Positions 23,301 through 34,500 of a DNA stretch of 64,000 nucleotides are shown here, piece by piece. The stretch comes from Crotalaria pallida. Its lineage: Eukaryota; Streptophyta; Magnoliopsida; Fabales; Fabaceae. Under the pieces are notes generated by a model. It was not told the origin of the DNA. It ran no database searches and was given only the letters and a program-made list of their open reading frames with translations. The translations under genes were made by a program, and so were the position numbers. Within the stretch, counting starts at the first letter, position 1; each line of letters begins with the position of its first letter. The stretch lies in contig CM075649.1 in assembly GCA_037953625.1 (NCBI GenBank), forward strand, positions 121,765,290-121,829,289. Direction: 5' to 3'.

Positions 23301-24695
23301 GAATAGACACATGTAGCCCAATGGTTTTGGGTCTCTATAGGCTACTAGTTTTCTATCACAATCAATGATCACTTGGTTCCGACTTAACCAGTCCATCCCC
23401 AAGATCACATCTAATTGTGTCAAGGGTAAGCAGATCAAGTCTACTTTAGAGGTTTGTCCCAACACTTCTATACAACAGTTAAGACATGCTCTAGAAACAA
23501 CTACTGGAGCATTGGTAGGGGTTTCTATTTTAAAAACATAAGGCATTTCAGACACAATCAAGCCTAAACGGTTTACACATTCATATGAAACAAATGAATG
23601 CGTTGCACCAGAGTCAAACAAAACATAACAAGGCTGACCATTAAGCAAGTATTTACCTTGCACCATATCAGAAGATCGATTCGCTTCCACACCACTAAGG
23701 GTGAAGACCCTTCCTTGAGTCACCGGTCTATCTGCAACTCCTCTTGAATTGGCCTTGGCTGGCTCCTTGCAATCTCTTGCAAAATGCCCCAGCTTTCCAC
23801 AATTGAAGCAACCACTTGTCCCCCAACATACCCTACCATAGTGATTGCGCTTGCACTTGTCGCAGAATGGAGCTTCATTCCGATAGTTTCTTCCTTCAGA
23901 ACTACCAGCTTTACCCTTGCCTTTCCCTCTACGATCATAAGGACCTTTGCCTCTATTATTGAAACCCTTTCGTCTCTGTGGTCCATATCCTTGATTGTCC
24001 TTCTTTTCCACAACTTGCACCTCCTCAGCCTGGGTATCATCTTCATACATCCTACACATATCCACCAATGCAGGGAAACTTTGAATCCGCTGATAGCTAA
24101 AAATTGACTTCAACTTTGGCTTCAGTCCACCTTCAAACTTGATGCACTTGCTCCTCTCGTCTGGATTGTTCTGGTAGTATGGAGAGTACTTCATCAGCTC
24201 TTCAAACTTTGCCGCGTACTCGCCCACACTCATGTTCCCTTGCTTCAACTGCAGAAACTCCACCTCCTTCTTCCTTCTCAGATCCTCAGGAAAATACTTC
24301 TGGAGAAACTTCTCCATAAATACTCCCCAACTTATCTCCCTTCCTTCATATTGCAAAAGTTGCATGGTGTGATTCCACCAATTCTCAGCCTCATCTTCCA
24401 GCATATAGGTTGCATATGCCACCTTCTGAACATCAGAACACTCCAAAGTCCTCAAAATCTTGTCCATAGTATGAATCCACTTGTTGGCCTTTTCCGGTTT
24501 AAATCCTCCTTCAAACTTTGGCGGATTGCAACTCCTAAAATCAGCCAGAGTCTTCGCCTCAGTGTTTCCCATATTACACTGATGAGACGGGTTAGCCGGT
24601 TGAGATGATTGCTGAGACTGCCTTTGCATGGCTTCCAATACCGTGGTGATTCGCTCCAACATCGCGTTGGTGTGATTTTGGTTTCTAGTTGCCAT
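20361..24695 (-). CDS. gag-pol polyprotein, chromovirus (1444 aa, intact)
   Basis: This is one continuous frame. Gag occupies about residues 1-330 with a CCHC knuckle CFNCGKLGHFARDC near residue 295. The aspartic protease motif DSGATHSF is near 359. RT has FSKIDLRSGYHQIRI and the catalytic FIDDILIYS near 663. RNase H starts at DVYCDASKQ (about 815) and includes HYHPGKANVVADALSR. Integrase has an HHCC zinc finger (about 1030-1080) and a D-D-E core (MDFVSGLP, SDRDPRF, DGQTERTIQSLEDIL). The C-terminal ~55 residues resemble a chromodomain (VKIVWVCGDVIEASWELED), which in this family steers integration by binding modified histones. The products act in cytoplasmic virus-like particles and the nucleus. 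There is no stop or frameshift, so it may be autonomous. Confidence 0.95.
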   Translation of the reverse strand: MATRNQNHTNAMLERITTVLEAMQRQSQQSSQPANPSHQCNMGNTEAKTLADFRSCNPPKFEGGFKPEKANKWIHTMDKILRTLECSDVQKVAYATYMLEDEAENWWNHTMQLLQYEGREISWGVFMEKFLQKYFPEDLRRKKEVEFLQLKQGNMSVGEYAAKFEELMKYSPYYQNNPDERSKCIKFEGGLKPKLKSIFSYQRIQSFPALVDMCRMYEDDTQAEEVQVVEKKDNQGYGPQRRKGFNNRGKGPYDRRGKGKGKAGSSEGRNYRNEAPFCDKCKRNHYGRVCWGTSGCFNCGKLGHFARDCKEPAKANSRGVADRPVTQGRVFTLSGVEANRSSDMVQGKYLLNGQPCYVLFDSGATHSFVSYECVNRLGLIVSEMPYVFKIETPTNAPVVVSRACLNCCIEVLGQTSKVDLICLPLTQLDVILGMDWLSRNQVIIDCDRKLVAYRDPKPLGYMCLFNSEVEESGPKMEEIPVVQEFPEVFADEIPGLPPRREIEFGIDLIPGAGPISIAPYRMAPPEMAEMKKQIEELLQKQMIRPSVSPWGAPVLFVKKKDGSMRMCIDYQQLNKVTIKNKYPLPRIDDLMDQVRGASVFSKIDLRSGYHQIRIREEDISKTAFRSRYGHYEYVVMPFGLTNAPAIFMDYMNRIFRPYLDSFVVVFIDDILIYSKSPEEHAEHLRVVLSILKEKQLYAKLTKCEFWLKEVKFLGHVISNKGIAVDPTKVDSVLQWEQPKSVTEVRSFLGLAGYYRRFIEGFSKVALPLTKLTQKDQPFLWDEKCEKSFRELKERLTSSPVLVLPDTQKSFDVYCDASKQGLGCVLMQDGQVVAYALRQLKVHEMNYPTHDLELAAVVFALKIWRHYLYGTTFRVFSDHKSLKYLFDQKELNMRQRRWMEFLKDYEFELHYHPGKANVVADALSRKTMHISAMMVREAALIEEFRDLSLTMQVEPTSIKLGMLQVANEFLQRIRELQHKDGKLMEKRKLMQEGKELEFQEGKDEILRFKTRICVPDDLEVRRMILDEAHKSKMSMHPGATKMYQDLKKLFWWPGLKKDVAEYVACCLVCQKVKVEHQRPGGELLSLEVPIWKWDSISMDFVSGLPRTSTSHDAIWVIVDRLTKSAHFIPVNMRYSLEKLTQLYIKEVVRLHGVPSSIVSDRDPRFTSKFWEDLHRALGSRLKLSSAYHPQTDGQTERTIQSLEDILRACALEEQGNWEQMLPLVEFTYNNSYHTSIGMAPFEALYGRKCQTSLCWFQVGENSLVGPDFVQETTEQIKMIQAKMKTAQSRQKSYADRRRKPLEFVEGDHVFIRIVPTKGVSRALKTQKLSPKFIGPYQILKRIGPVAYQLALPPSLANLHNVFHVSQLKKYVHDPTIVLRIQPDNLGVHKNLTFKAVPVRIEDRRIKQLRGKDIHLVKIVWVCGDVIEASWELEDKMRQDYPDLFV

Positions 24696-24969
24696 ATTAG
24701 ACCTGCGCTATGGGCTTATGGTCACATATGTTGAACTAAAGAAACTTCCATTACACCACCTATACTACGGCTCTATCCTAAACTTATTAATGCTACAATC
24801 AGTTGCGTCTTGTACTCAAAAGAGACAAGATACAAACAAGTCAGGGTATTCAAACCTCAATCAAACGATACAATAACATTCAAATAATGTAAATGCGTTG
24901 GAGATACCTGCTTGATGTTGATGGCTACCTTTCTGGAACCACTTCTACTACTACAGGATCTGACTTTTA

Positions 24970-24980
24970 CTCTGATACCA
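24970..24980 (-). other. primer binding site (tRNA-iMet type)
   Basis: In element sense it reads TGGTATCAGAG, complementary to the 3' end of plant initiator tRNA-Met, five bases from the 5' LTR. Confidence 0.93.
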
Positions 24981-24985
24981 CTAAG

Positions 24986-27900
24986 TGTGACACCCTTCCG
25001 GATTACCCAAATATAATCTAGTATTTATGCTTTATATTGGATAATATATGGACTTGTGAGCTAAGAAAATATGGTAAATAAAATTTTCTTTAAAGCGGGT
25101 GCACAATTCATCAAATGGAACTCTTGGAGAATAAATTCTAAAATCCTTTAAAACACTTGTATCGAGTTCGGCGATTTCTAAAACCTTTTCTCAAACAGGA
25201 TAACATTCGTTCTTTAGAAATTTCTTTACATTTTACAATCAATTGAAGCTACCCATACTTTGTTCAATAAAACTGATACCGTCAATTAATACTTATAGCC
25301 GAGTTCATTCATAAGTTAAATCAGAGTAAGCGGAAATTACTGGACTATGCAACTGATATGATATAAACATAGATTTTCATATATACGAAAGAGTCATACA
25401 TACATAGTCCATGAGATAAGTCACCAAGTTCCAAAAATATAACAAGTCCATGTAAACAGATCTACATCACTATGATACTATAACCCTAGAGTAAAACATA
25501 TGTACAATATATACATAATCAAAATACAACCCCAGGGATAGTCACGTAGATCCATCAGCATCAGATGCAGTAGTAGTAGCAGTAGTAGTCTCCCAAAAAC
25601 ATAGGTAATAAGGTAGTAGCATCATCATCACAGCAGCAGCAGCACATCTCCTCCACAGCACGGATCCAAGGGTCCACATCATACACCATATGCACGTACC
25701 TAGGGATCATCGTCCCTCCAGTCACTCCCAGTAGAATGCACGACAGGCTCGCTCCCACTCTCGTCCTCCACCGGATCCTCCTCGATCTCATCCGAGGGAG
25801 AGTGTACCCTACCACTGGGTACCGGGTCAGGTGATGGTGAAACCCTGACGGGGCTCCTCGGATAAGAAGGGGGAGTCTCCTCGCGGACAACTCTCGAAGT
25901 AAAAGGGTGAGAGCGGGTAGGTCGAAAATGAAAACTATGGTAAGAGCGAGCTGGTCGCGTGGGAGGTGGTCCATGATAAGTATAAAACGGGGGTACATGC
26001 ATAGTGTATATAATGGGAATCCTAAACCTACGAGGACGGAATCGCATCAGCGGATTAGGGTGGTAGAATGTGAACTCTACCTCCCCCTCATACACCGCGC
26101 GATGGTCCTCATAGATCCATACGCCACTAGGAAGTGGCCGGATCTCGATGCAAGCAATGTAACGAGACATCACCTACAAGGGCATAGGGGTAAGCAATTC
26201 TACTCACATAATCAATAGAGAATAAATCATGCAACATATGAAAGATAATAATGCATCAATTAATAACAATCACAATTAGCATCTAGCAAGTATCAGATGC
26301 ACATAGGATGCTCACACTTAATTCAGGTATATCAATTGCATTAAGTGAATGACATGATGCATGATTTTAACTCTCAACTTATCTCCACATTTTCTAAGTC
26401 ACTCTCTGACGTCCATCCCTGACAACCCAGCACTCCACAATGCGTTGTATTCCTAGGTATACAACAATTCGTACATTCACCTAGAATGTACACGTCAAGC
26501 TTGGTATCCATGCCACCCGAGCATATCCCGTCATCCAAACGGATCGTCATCCAAACGATATATCCATATCGGCACCCACAAAGCCGACCACGTCATCGAC
26601 GTGTCATCAAGCAAGCGTATTGGCACTCCCAGAGGCCCTCCATATGTTTATCGAAACATGAATACGTCCTACCATCCAAACTCCAGAATGAATGCATTTT
26701 AGACTTAGGGGAAATTGATTAATACTTTACTTGCCACCTAGGCTTAATTTTCAAAATGGATCGTCACCGAACAATCTATTTGTATTTATCAATTTCTCTA
26801 AGTCTTTGATCCCTTGAATTATCCTTAATAATTCCTTAATTAATTAAGTTAGAATTGAAAATGATGTTTTCAGATTCTGGGCATTTTACTCGAGTAAAGT
26901 TCAGAATACTCGAGTGTTCTGGAGATTTTCCAGATTACTCGAGTGTTCTTAAGCTTACTCGAAGGTTCATGTCTTTCTGAGGATTTGGGTTTGAATTTCA
27001 ACAATTTACTCGAGTAGTTCATGAGTTACTCGAGTGTTCTTGGACTTTTCCAGAATACTTGAGTGACTTTGAATGACTCGAGTGTTTAACCTATAACAAT
27101 TCTCAGTTCATGCCCGATACTCGAGTACCAGACAAAATACTCGAGTGTTCTTATGACATTTACTTTATTTTGAACACGATTTACTCGAGTACTTTGCCAT
27201 TTACTCGAGTGTTTCGCAGCTGACAGTATTGAAAACTGGTTTTAACATGCCATTTTCATTTCTACTCAATTTAAGTCCATTTCAGGGATCCACAGAGTTA
27301 ACATATCATTAATCAAACATGTTACAACACTTATTTCAATTCAAAACACAGAATTGATAGAGAAATCATTGATTATGCATAAAAAGGCATTTTAACAACT
27401 CAATACCTCAAATCACACAATAAGCATAATATTCATGAAACAAAGCTCATTTAAGTTCACATGCATGATAACAAACTTGCTCAATACGGATTTAGAGCAT
27501 GGATTGGTCTCCAAACCAAAGTTCCTATAGAATCTAAGCCCTTAGAGCCTCTTGGTGGCTCTCTAACACATTTAATGGATTTCAAACTCTATCTAGTGAA
27601 TATAATTACTTCCCCTTACCTCTCAGATGTGAATCAACAGAAAGAAATCCAAAGAAAGCTCTCCAAACCCAGAAATCCACTTGAACTTCTCATGCATGAC
27701 AGTTTTGAGTACCATACCAAAATGGAATTGGTTCGTACATGAAACAGAGAATTAGATTGGGGAAAATTAGATTTCTAAGCTCTATGCAACATCATCTAAC
27801 TAAAGGAATTGAGTTTGAGACTCAAGAACTCAAGAGCTTACCAGAATCGATGATCACAGTGAGCTCCAGACACCAACTCAAGCAAGAACAGCTCCACTTC

Positions 27901-28535
27901 AAGACTTCGATTCTCTCAATCCACACACTCAAACCTCACAATTTTGGTGTCTATACAAAGCTCGTGATGTGAGCTTTGTATTGGTGTATAGATTATCACT
28001 CAACTCAGCTCACAGAGGAAGAATCGAAGAACACAATTCGAAAACCCTAACTCTTCTAATCTTCAACAAGTTAATCAAAATTCTCGACCAAGGGACAATG
28101 ATGCGTTTAAATAGGCCAATGGAAAGCTCATGCGGGGCGACACGACGCCTATGGCGTTGGCATGGTGGTGATTTCGTGTCACCATCACGAAATCGTTGGC
28201 TGTGACTCACCAAACGCACTAACTCGTGCAGTTTGACCCAGAATACTCGAGTATTCCAGAAAATACTCGAGTGTTTTACCCAGATTTTGAAAAATAATTA
28301 TTTTATTTACTTTCCCTCCAAAACCTTTCCTATAATTGCTTCTAGGTCCCAACCCAGGGACTAATATGCAAAATATACATTTTAGGCATTTAAATTATTT
28401 ATTAAATAATTTCTCACATGCAAGCTAATTACATACACACATATTTTAATCAAGGATTAATTTGAAAACTATTAATTATAATTAAATTATAATTAACATT
28501 TCATTAATCGGGGATTAAAATTTTGGGGTGTTACA
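24986..28535 (-). repeat. 5' LTR of the chromovirus
   Basis: It is 3550 bp, about 99.7% identical to the 3' LTR by visual comparison. In element orientation it is the promoter-bearing copy. Most differences seen are transitions. Confidence 0.95.
25700..26170 (-). CDS. LTR-internal open frame, ~156 aa (5' LTR copy)
   Basis: This is the same frame as in the 3' LTR, but reading on through WRDDDP before the stop. ATG is at 26170 with an acceptor-like CTTGTAG immediately upstream. It is a basic, Pro/Ser-rich protein with an acidic tail and no recognised domain. It could be a leader exon, an accessory ORF or chance. Confidence 0.3.
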   Translation of the reverse strand: MSRYIACIEIRPLPSGVWIYEDHRAVYEGEVEFTFYHPNPLMRFRPRRFRIPIIYTMHVPPFYTYHGPPPTRPARSYHSFHFRPTRSHPFTSRVVREETPPSYPRSPVRVSPSPDPVPSGRVHSPSDEIEEDPVEDESGSEPVVHSTGSDWRDDDP

Positions 28536-30887
28536 GTTATGGCCAGCATCGTGTTCTTCCAAAGTAGAAACACGCTTTTTCAGGGACTGTTATTGAAAGA
28601 AGTGCAGTAAGTCGTTAGTGCACCAATTACCAACATTAACTTAATAGTTTATTTAAAAATGATTGTGAATAAGGACTCGGATGGTACAAAGTTAGGCTAC
28701 AAAGTATAGGATCAATCATACAAAGGGATTAAGTGCCAAGTATATGCTTATTTAGCTTCAAACAGCAAACATTTTCACTCATCATATCCAAGAAAACTGA
28801 TACTTAAATTTACATGTGAACACACACCAGTACGGATGAAATTAAGGAAAAATTGATAACTACATAACTATAAAACTATAAAACTAATACCATAATCATA
28901 AGAAAACATCAACTATATAGAGAGTATGACTCTTGTGAAGTTATGAAGTACATTACAAGAACAGTAACTGCATGACACAATATAACTAAAAGAACTAAAG
29001 AAGGATAAATAGAGGTACCCCTCATACTCTAATAAGGACCAGATAAACTTAAAGAACTACATAACTAAAAAACCATGCCTCATTCAGCCTATCACAACAG
29101 CTAAAGAGTAATATGGTTCTGCCTAAAAGCATAATAACTTTAATAAATATACTCAAATGGGGTTAGTGTAGGGATTCACACAAACTTTTATATTCAAACT
29201 TAGAGAACATGTACATCATAACCTTACAACATATATGAAAAGGAGCTTAGTGTATGGATCCACAGTTTGAAAAAATTTCAAGCTTGGAAAACAAGTACCT
29301 CAATAACTTGCAATAATTTTGGTACATGTTTTTCCCAGCCACCACCAACAGCTGAAGCTAAAGCATCATCCATATCAATCACGTTACCGGCGTTAAACCC
29401 TGTAGTAACCGACTCTGAATCCAGCTGAACTTGTGTAGCAGCTACATTGTGTTGCACTTCCCTGGACAGTGATGTAAGTGTCATCTCGTGAGTTGAGTAC
29501 TAGAAGAAGATGAAGTAAATAGAATCAAAGAAACTTAAACATTGTTTTTTTCCATGATGGCCTCTCCTGTTCTCCAAATTTTCCAACTCGTTCAATGGGA
29601 ATGGGAATTACTTATGACCAATTATCTTGGAAATCTCTTATGCTTGTGTAGACATAATGAAAATGACTTGTCCCCTTGTTGACCAAATGCTAGGTTGTGA
29701 GCAATTATTCCTAATAACACCAAAATAACATGTTTTGCATTGCATTGGAGATGGTTCAATATTATAGTTTTATAAATTTTTCCATTTCTGTGATAAACAC
29801 AGCACGTCTGGCACATATTTGCCTTCCAACATTCTAATTAATGCACCTGGGCAAAAGAAGAGTGTGTAACAGAGTACATCCCATATTATAACATTTATAT
29901 AATCAGCAAGATATAAGATAATTAAAAAAAGGGACTATCACAAATAGGTTCAAATTAAAGTTACATATATTGTTCACAAAAAAAATATATTAGTTCACCA
30001 AAAAAAAAAGTTACATATAAAGTACTATAACAACAAGTACATATAAACTAAATTTAATATTACTCACTAAATCTACAGAACCTCTCCCTAAGCACATGAA
30101 GCTCATCCTTAAGTCTTTTATTCTCCTCCATAAGTTCCCAATTATAGGCTTGAAGACCGTCCATAATTGCCTCTTGAATTTTAAGATTGTGGTAATTAAA
30201 GTCTATAATCTCCTTGTTTGTTGCTGCTATTAGCCTCCTAATCATCACAATTGATGCATCTTCCCTGGCTAAGAAATCTGAGTCAGCATATCTGCCTATG
30301 CAAAAGGGATGATCCCCAATTAATGTTGTGTTGACACACACATAATAACGACAAAACTCCCTTCCACCTTGAATTACTGAACTTTCCTTAATGAACATTG
30401 GCTCTGTCTTCGTAAGCAACACACTAAACTTTTTTAACCAACTTTCCATAGATGCACCAAGGAGATCATTCTCATAATCTAGTGTCTCAACAAAATCCAT
30501 CTTCGGTGTCTCTAATAAAAATTTAGGTAAAGTTTGGTTAACGAAAATATAATCAAAGTTAAATACACAGCTCCTAAGTGTAACGTGTATGAGAGATATC
30601 AAACGTACCATTACCAATTGAATTTAGCTCATCTTTAAGTGATTCCATGTTGAAAGACTTCCTTTCCTAATGCGGTGTGGATGTGCCTCCTCCGCTTCCT
30701 CCGCCTTTGAACGGTTGCTCTCCATGCTTCTTCAGGCTGTAGCTCAGAAACGCTTCATTTGCCTCTGCCTCAGTTGCGAATGATTTATGCTTATTCCCAC
30801 TGTAGCCATGAACCTTTTTTTGCACTTACCCCAAGTTGTATATACACCAGGATTCCGCCCTTCAAAAACAACGTAGAATCTACCCAT
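28536..30887 (-). pseudogene. Ulp1-like gene, 5' part with RNase H1 N-terminal/viroplasmin-type domain
   Basis: This is the upstream half of the interrupted gene. Exon A 30887-30609 starts MGRFYVVFEGRNPGVYTTWG, the hallmark of the RNase H1 hybrid-binding (viroplasmin-type) domain. A one-base deficit in a seven-A run (about 30814-30820) shifts the frame, and a TAG lies at 30669-30667. Exon B (30511 to about 30060) encodes a coiled-coil-like tail (ELMEENKRLKDELHVLRERF). Exon C is 29499-29299. The last exon segment, 28586-28536, joins across the retrotransposon to 16769. Reading frame and splice phases link exons A-B and C to the interrupted exon. The link B to C is unresolved, and an extra exon may lie in 29500-30060. 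The domain is cellular in origin in many eukaryotes; its combination with a Ulp1-like C terminus is inferred from shared strand and phase. Confidence 0.55.
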
Positions 30888-31507
30888 TACTTTACTAAAA
30901 TATTGTTCCCAGATAAACCATTAAAATGAATTCTTTTGATTTATATGCAAAAAGCCAACACTACATGTTTATTACTTGTTAGGTTATATTAATTACAGTT
31001 GGTTACAAAATATTTATTAGCAATAATGAAATCGAAATGTGGTTGGTAGACATTAATTTAACTATGAAGGTTGTTATTTATTATGGTGTGGAACCAACTA
31101 TAACTCCAAAATGTATACTGATATTGTTTGTGCATGTTGGTATTGGTCTTAATTGCTTTTGAAATCAGCACATGGGTATACTCTGATAAAGTTATTCAGC
31201 ATAGCAATTAAACAAGTTTTGTCATACTCTGATTGTGTGCAGAGACGCCAGATTGTTCTGCTCCCAGCCAACATAGAATCTCGAAGCACGCGTTATTCAA
31301 TTGGGATGCAAACAAATACTAGCCGACAAACTTTCAACTGAGACTTTCAATGTGGCCAAGCGGCAAAGATGAAAACCGAAGGGAATGGAAATTTAAAACC
31401 CGCCAAACTTTAAAAAAAAAAACATTATGCTCAGTCATAATTTTTACTTTTAATAAATCAACTTAAATATTCGTAAGTGACACCAAGATATTTAGTTAAC
31501 TAAATTA
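30888..31507. other. 5' flank of the Ulp1-like gene; entry to the satellite
   Basis: AT-rich DNA with no supported gene. The open frame at 31153-31341 has no recognisable features. From about 31450 degenerate copies of the satellite core begin (AATCAACTTAAATATTCG, TTAGTCAAGTGAACCCC). Confidence 0.5.
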
Positions 31508-34500
31508 GTCAAGTGAACCCCACACTTTAATCAATTTAATCAAGTGAATCCCACATATTAATCAACTTAAACAAGTGAACCCCACACATTAATCAAGTGA
31601 ACCCCACACTTTAATCAACTTAATCAAGTGAACCCCACACATTAATAAACTTAAGCAAGAGAACCCCACATATTAATCAAGTGAACCTCATACTTTAATC
31701 AACTTAATCAAGTGAACCCCAAACATTAATCAATTTAAACAAGTGAACCCCACGTATTAATCAAGTGAAGCCCACACTTTAATCAACTTAATCAACTGAA
31801 CCCCACACATTAATCAACTTAAACAAGTGAACCCCACATATTAATCAAGTGAACCCCACACTTTAATCAACTTAAACAAGTAAACCCCACATATTAATCA
31901 AGTTAAATAAGTGAACCCCACATATTAATCAAGTGAACCCCACACTTTAATCAACTTAATCAAGTGAACCCCCCACATTAATCAACTTAAACAAGTGAAC
32001 CCCACATATTAATCAAGTGAACCCCACACTATAATCAACTTAATCAAGTGAACCGCACACATTAATCAACTTAAACAAGTGAACCCCACATATTAATCAT
32101 GTGAACCCCACACTTTAATCAACTTAAACAAGTGAACCCCACATATTAATCAAGTGAACCCCACACTTGAATCAACTTAATCAAATGAACCCCACACATT
32201 AATCAATTTAATCAAGTGAACCGCACACATTAATCAACTTAAACAAGTGAACCCCACATATTAATCAAGTGAACCCCACACATTAATCAACTTAAACAAG
32301 TAAACCCCACATATTAATCAAGTTAACCCCACACTTTAATCAACTTAATCAAGTGAACCCCACACATTAATCAAGTTAAACAAGTGAACCCCACATATTA
32401 ATCAAGTGAACCCCACACTTTAATCAACTTAATCAAGTGAAACCCACACATTAATCAACCTAAACAAGTGAACCCCACATATTAATCAAGTGAACCCCAC
32501 ACATTAATCAACTTAAACAAGTGCACCCCACATATTAATCAAGTGAACCCCACACTTTAATCAACTTAATCAAGTGAACCCCACATATTAATCAACTTAA
32601 ACAAGTGAACCCCAAATATTAATCAAGTGAACCTCACACTTTAATAAACTTAAATAAGTGAACCCCACACATTAATCAAGTTAAACAAGTGAACCCCACA
32701 TATTAATCAAGTGAACCCCACACTTTAATCAACTTAATAAAGTGAAACCTACACATTAATCAACTTAAACAAGTGAACCCCAAATATTAATCAAGTGAAC
32801 CCCACACATTAATCAACTTAAACAAGTGAACCCCACATATTAATCAAGTGAACCCGACACTTTAATCAACTTAATCAAGTGAACCCCACACATTAATAAA
32901 CTTAAACAAGAGAACCCCACATATTAATCAAGTGAACCCCACACTTTAATCAACTTAATCAAGTGAACCCCAAACATTAATCAATTTAAACAAGTGAACC
33001 CCACATATTAATCAAGTGAACCCCACACTTTAATCAACTTAATCAAGTGAACCCCACACATTAATCAACTTAAACAAGTGAACCCCACATATTAATCAAG
33101 TGAACCCCACACTTTAATCAATTTAAACAAGTAAACCCCACATATTAATCAAGTTAAACAAGTGAACCCCACACTTTAATCAACTTAATCAAATGAACCC
33201 CACACATTAATCAACTTAAACAAGTGAACCCCACATATTAATCAAGTGAACCCCACACTTTAATCAACTTAATCAAGTGAACCCCACACATTAATAAACT
33301 TAAACAAGTGAACCCCACATATTAATCATGTGAACCCCACACTTTAATCAACTTAAACAAGTGAACCCCACATATTAATCAAGTGAACCCCACACTTGAA
33401 TGAACTTAATCAAGTGAACCCCACACATTAATCAACTTAAACAAGTGAACCCCAAATATTAATCAAGTGAACCTCACACTTTAATAAACTTAAACAAGTG
33501 AACCCCACACATTAATCAAGTTAAACAAGTGAACCCCACATATTAATCAAGTGAACCCCACACTTTAATCAACTTAATAAAGTGAAACTCACACATTAAT
33601 CAACTTAAACAAGTGAACCCCACATCTTAATCAAGTGAACCCCACACATTAATCAACTTAAACAAGTGAACCCCACATATTAATCAAGTTAAACAAGTGA
33701 ACCCCACATATTAATCAAGTGAACCCCACACTTTAATCAACTTAATCAAGTGAACCGCACACATTAATCAACTTAAACAAGTGAACCCCACATATTAATC
33801 ATGTGAACCCCACACTTTAATCAACTTAAACAAGTGAACCCCACATATTAATCAAGTGAACCCCACACTTGAATCAACTTAATCAAGTGAACCCCACACA
33901 TTAATCAATTTAATCAAGTGAACCGCACACATTAATCAACTTAAACAAGTGAACCCCACATATTAATCAAGTGAATCCCACACATTAATCAACTTAAACA
34001 AGTAAACCCCACATATTAATCAAGTGAACCCCACACTTTAATCAACTTAATCAAGTGAACCCCACACATTAATCAAGTTAAACTAGTGAACCCCACATAT
34101 TAATCAAGTGAACCGCACACTTTAATCAACTTAATCAAGTGAAACCCACACATTAATCAACCTAAACAAGTGAACCCCACATATTAATCAAGTGAACCCC
34201 ACACATTAATCAACTTAAACAAGTGCACCCCACATATTAATCAAGTGAACCCACACTTTAATCAACTTAATCAAGTGAACCCCACATATTAATCAACTTA
34301 AACAAGTGAACCCCAAATATTAATCAAGTGAACCTCACACTTTAATAAACTTAAATAAGTGAACCCCACACATTAATCAAGTTAAACAAGTGAACCCCAC
34401 ATATTAATCAAGTGAACCCCACACTTTAATCAACTTAATAAAGTGAAACCTACACATTAATCAACTTAAACAAGTGAACCCCAAATATTAATCAAGTGAA

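Larger units (their letters stand above)
16770..28535 (-). mobile_element. near-intact Ty3/gypsy chromovirus (Tekay/Del-like LTR retrotransposon)
   Basis: It is an 11,766-bp element on the minus strand with two 3.55-kb LTRs, a 5-bp target duplication GTTAT (16765-16769 and 28536-28540), a tRNA-iMet-type primer binding site, a purine-rich tract and one uninterrupted gag-pol frame. The order protease, RT, RNase H, integrase and a C-terminal chromodomain-like segment defines a chromovirus. Long LTRs ending in TGTAACACCCC fit the Tekay/Del clade. I counted about nine substitutions and one indel between the LTRs by eye (roughly 99.7% identity), so insertion was recent. It lies inside a coding exon of the Ulp1-like gene. 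Confidence 0.95.
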
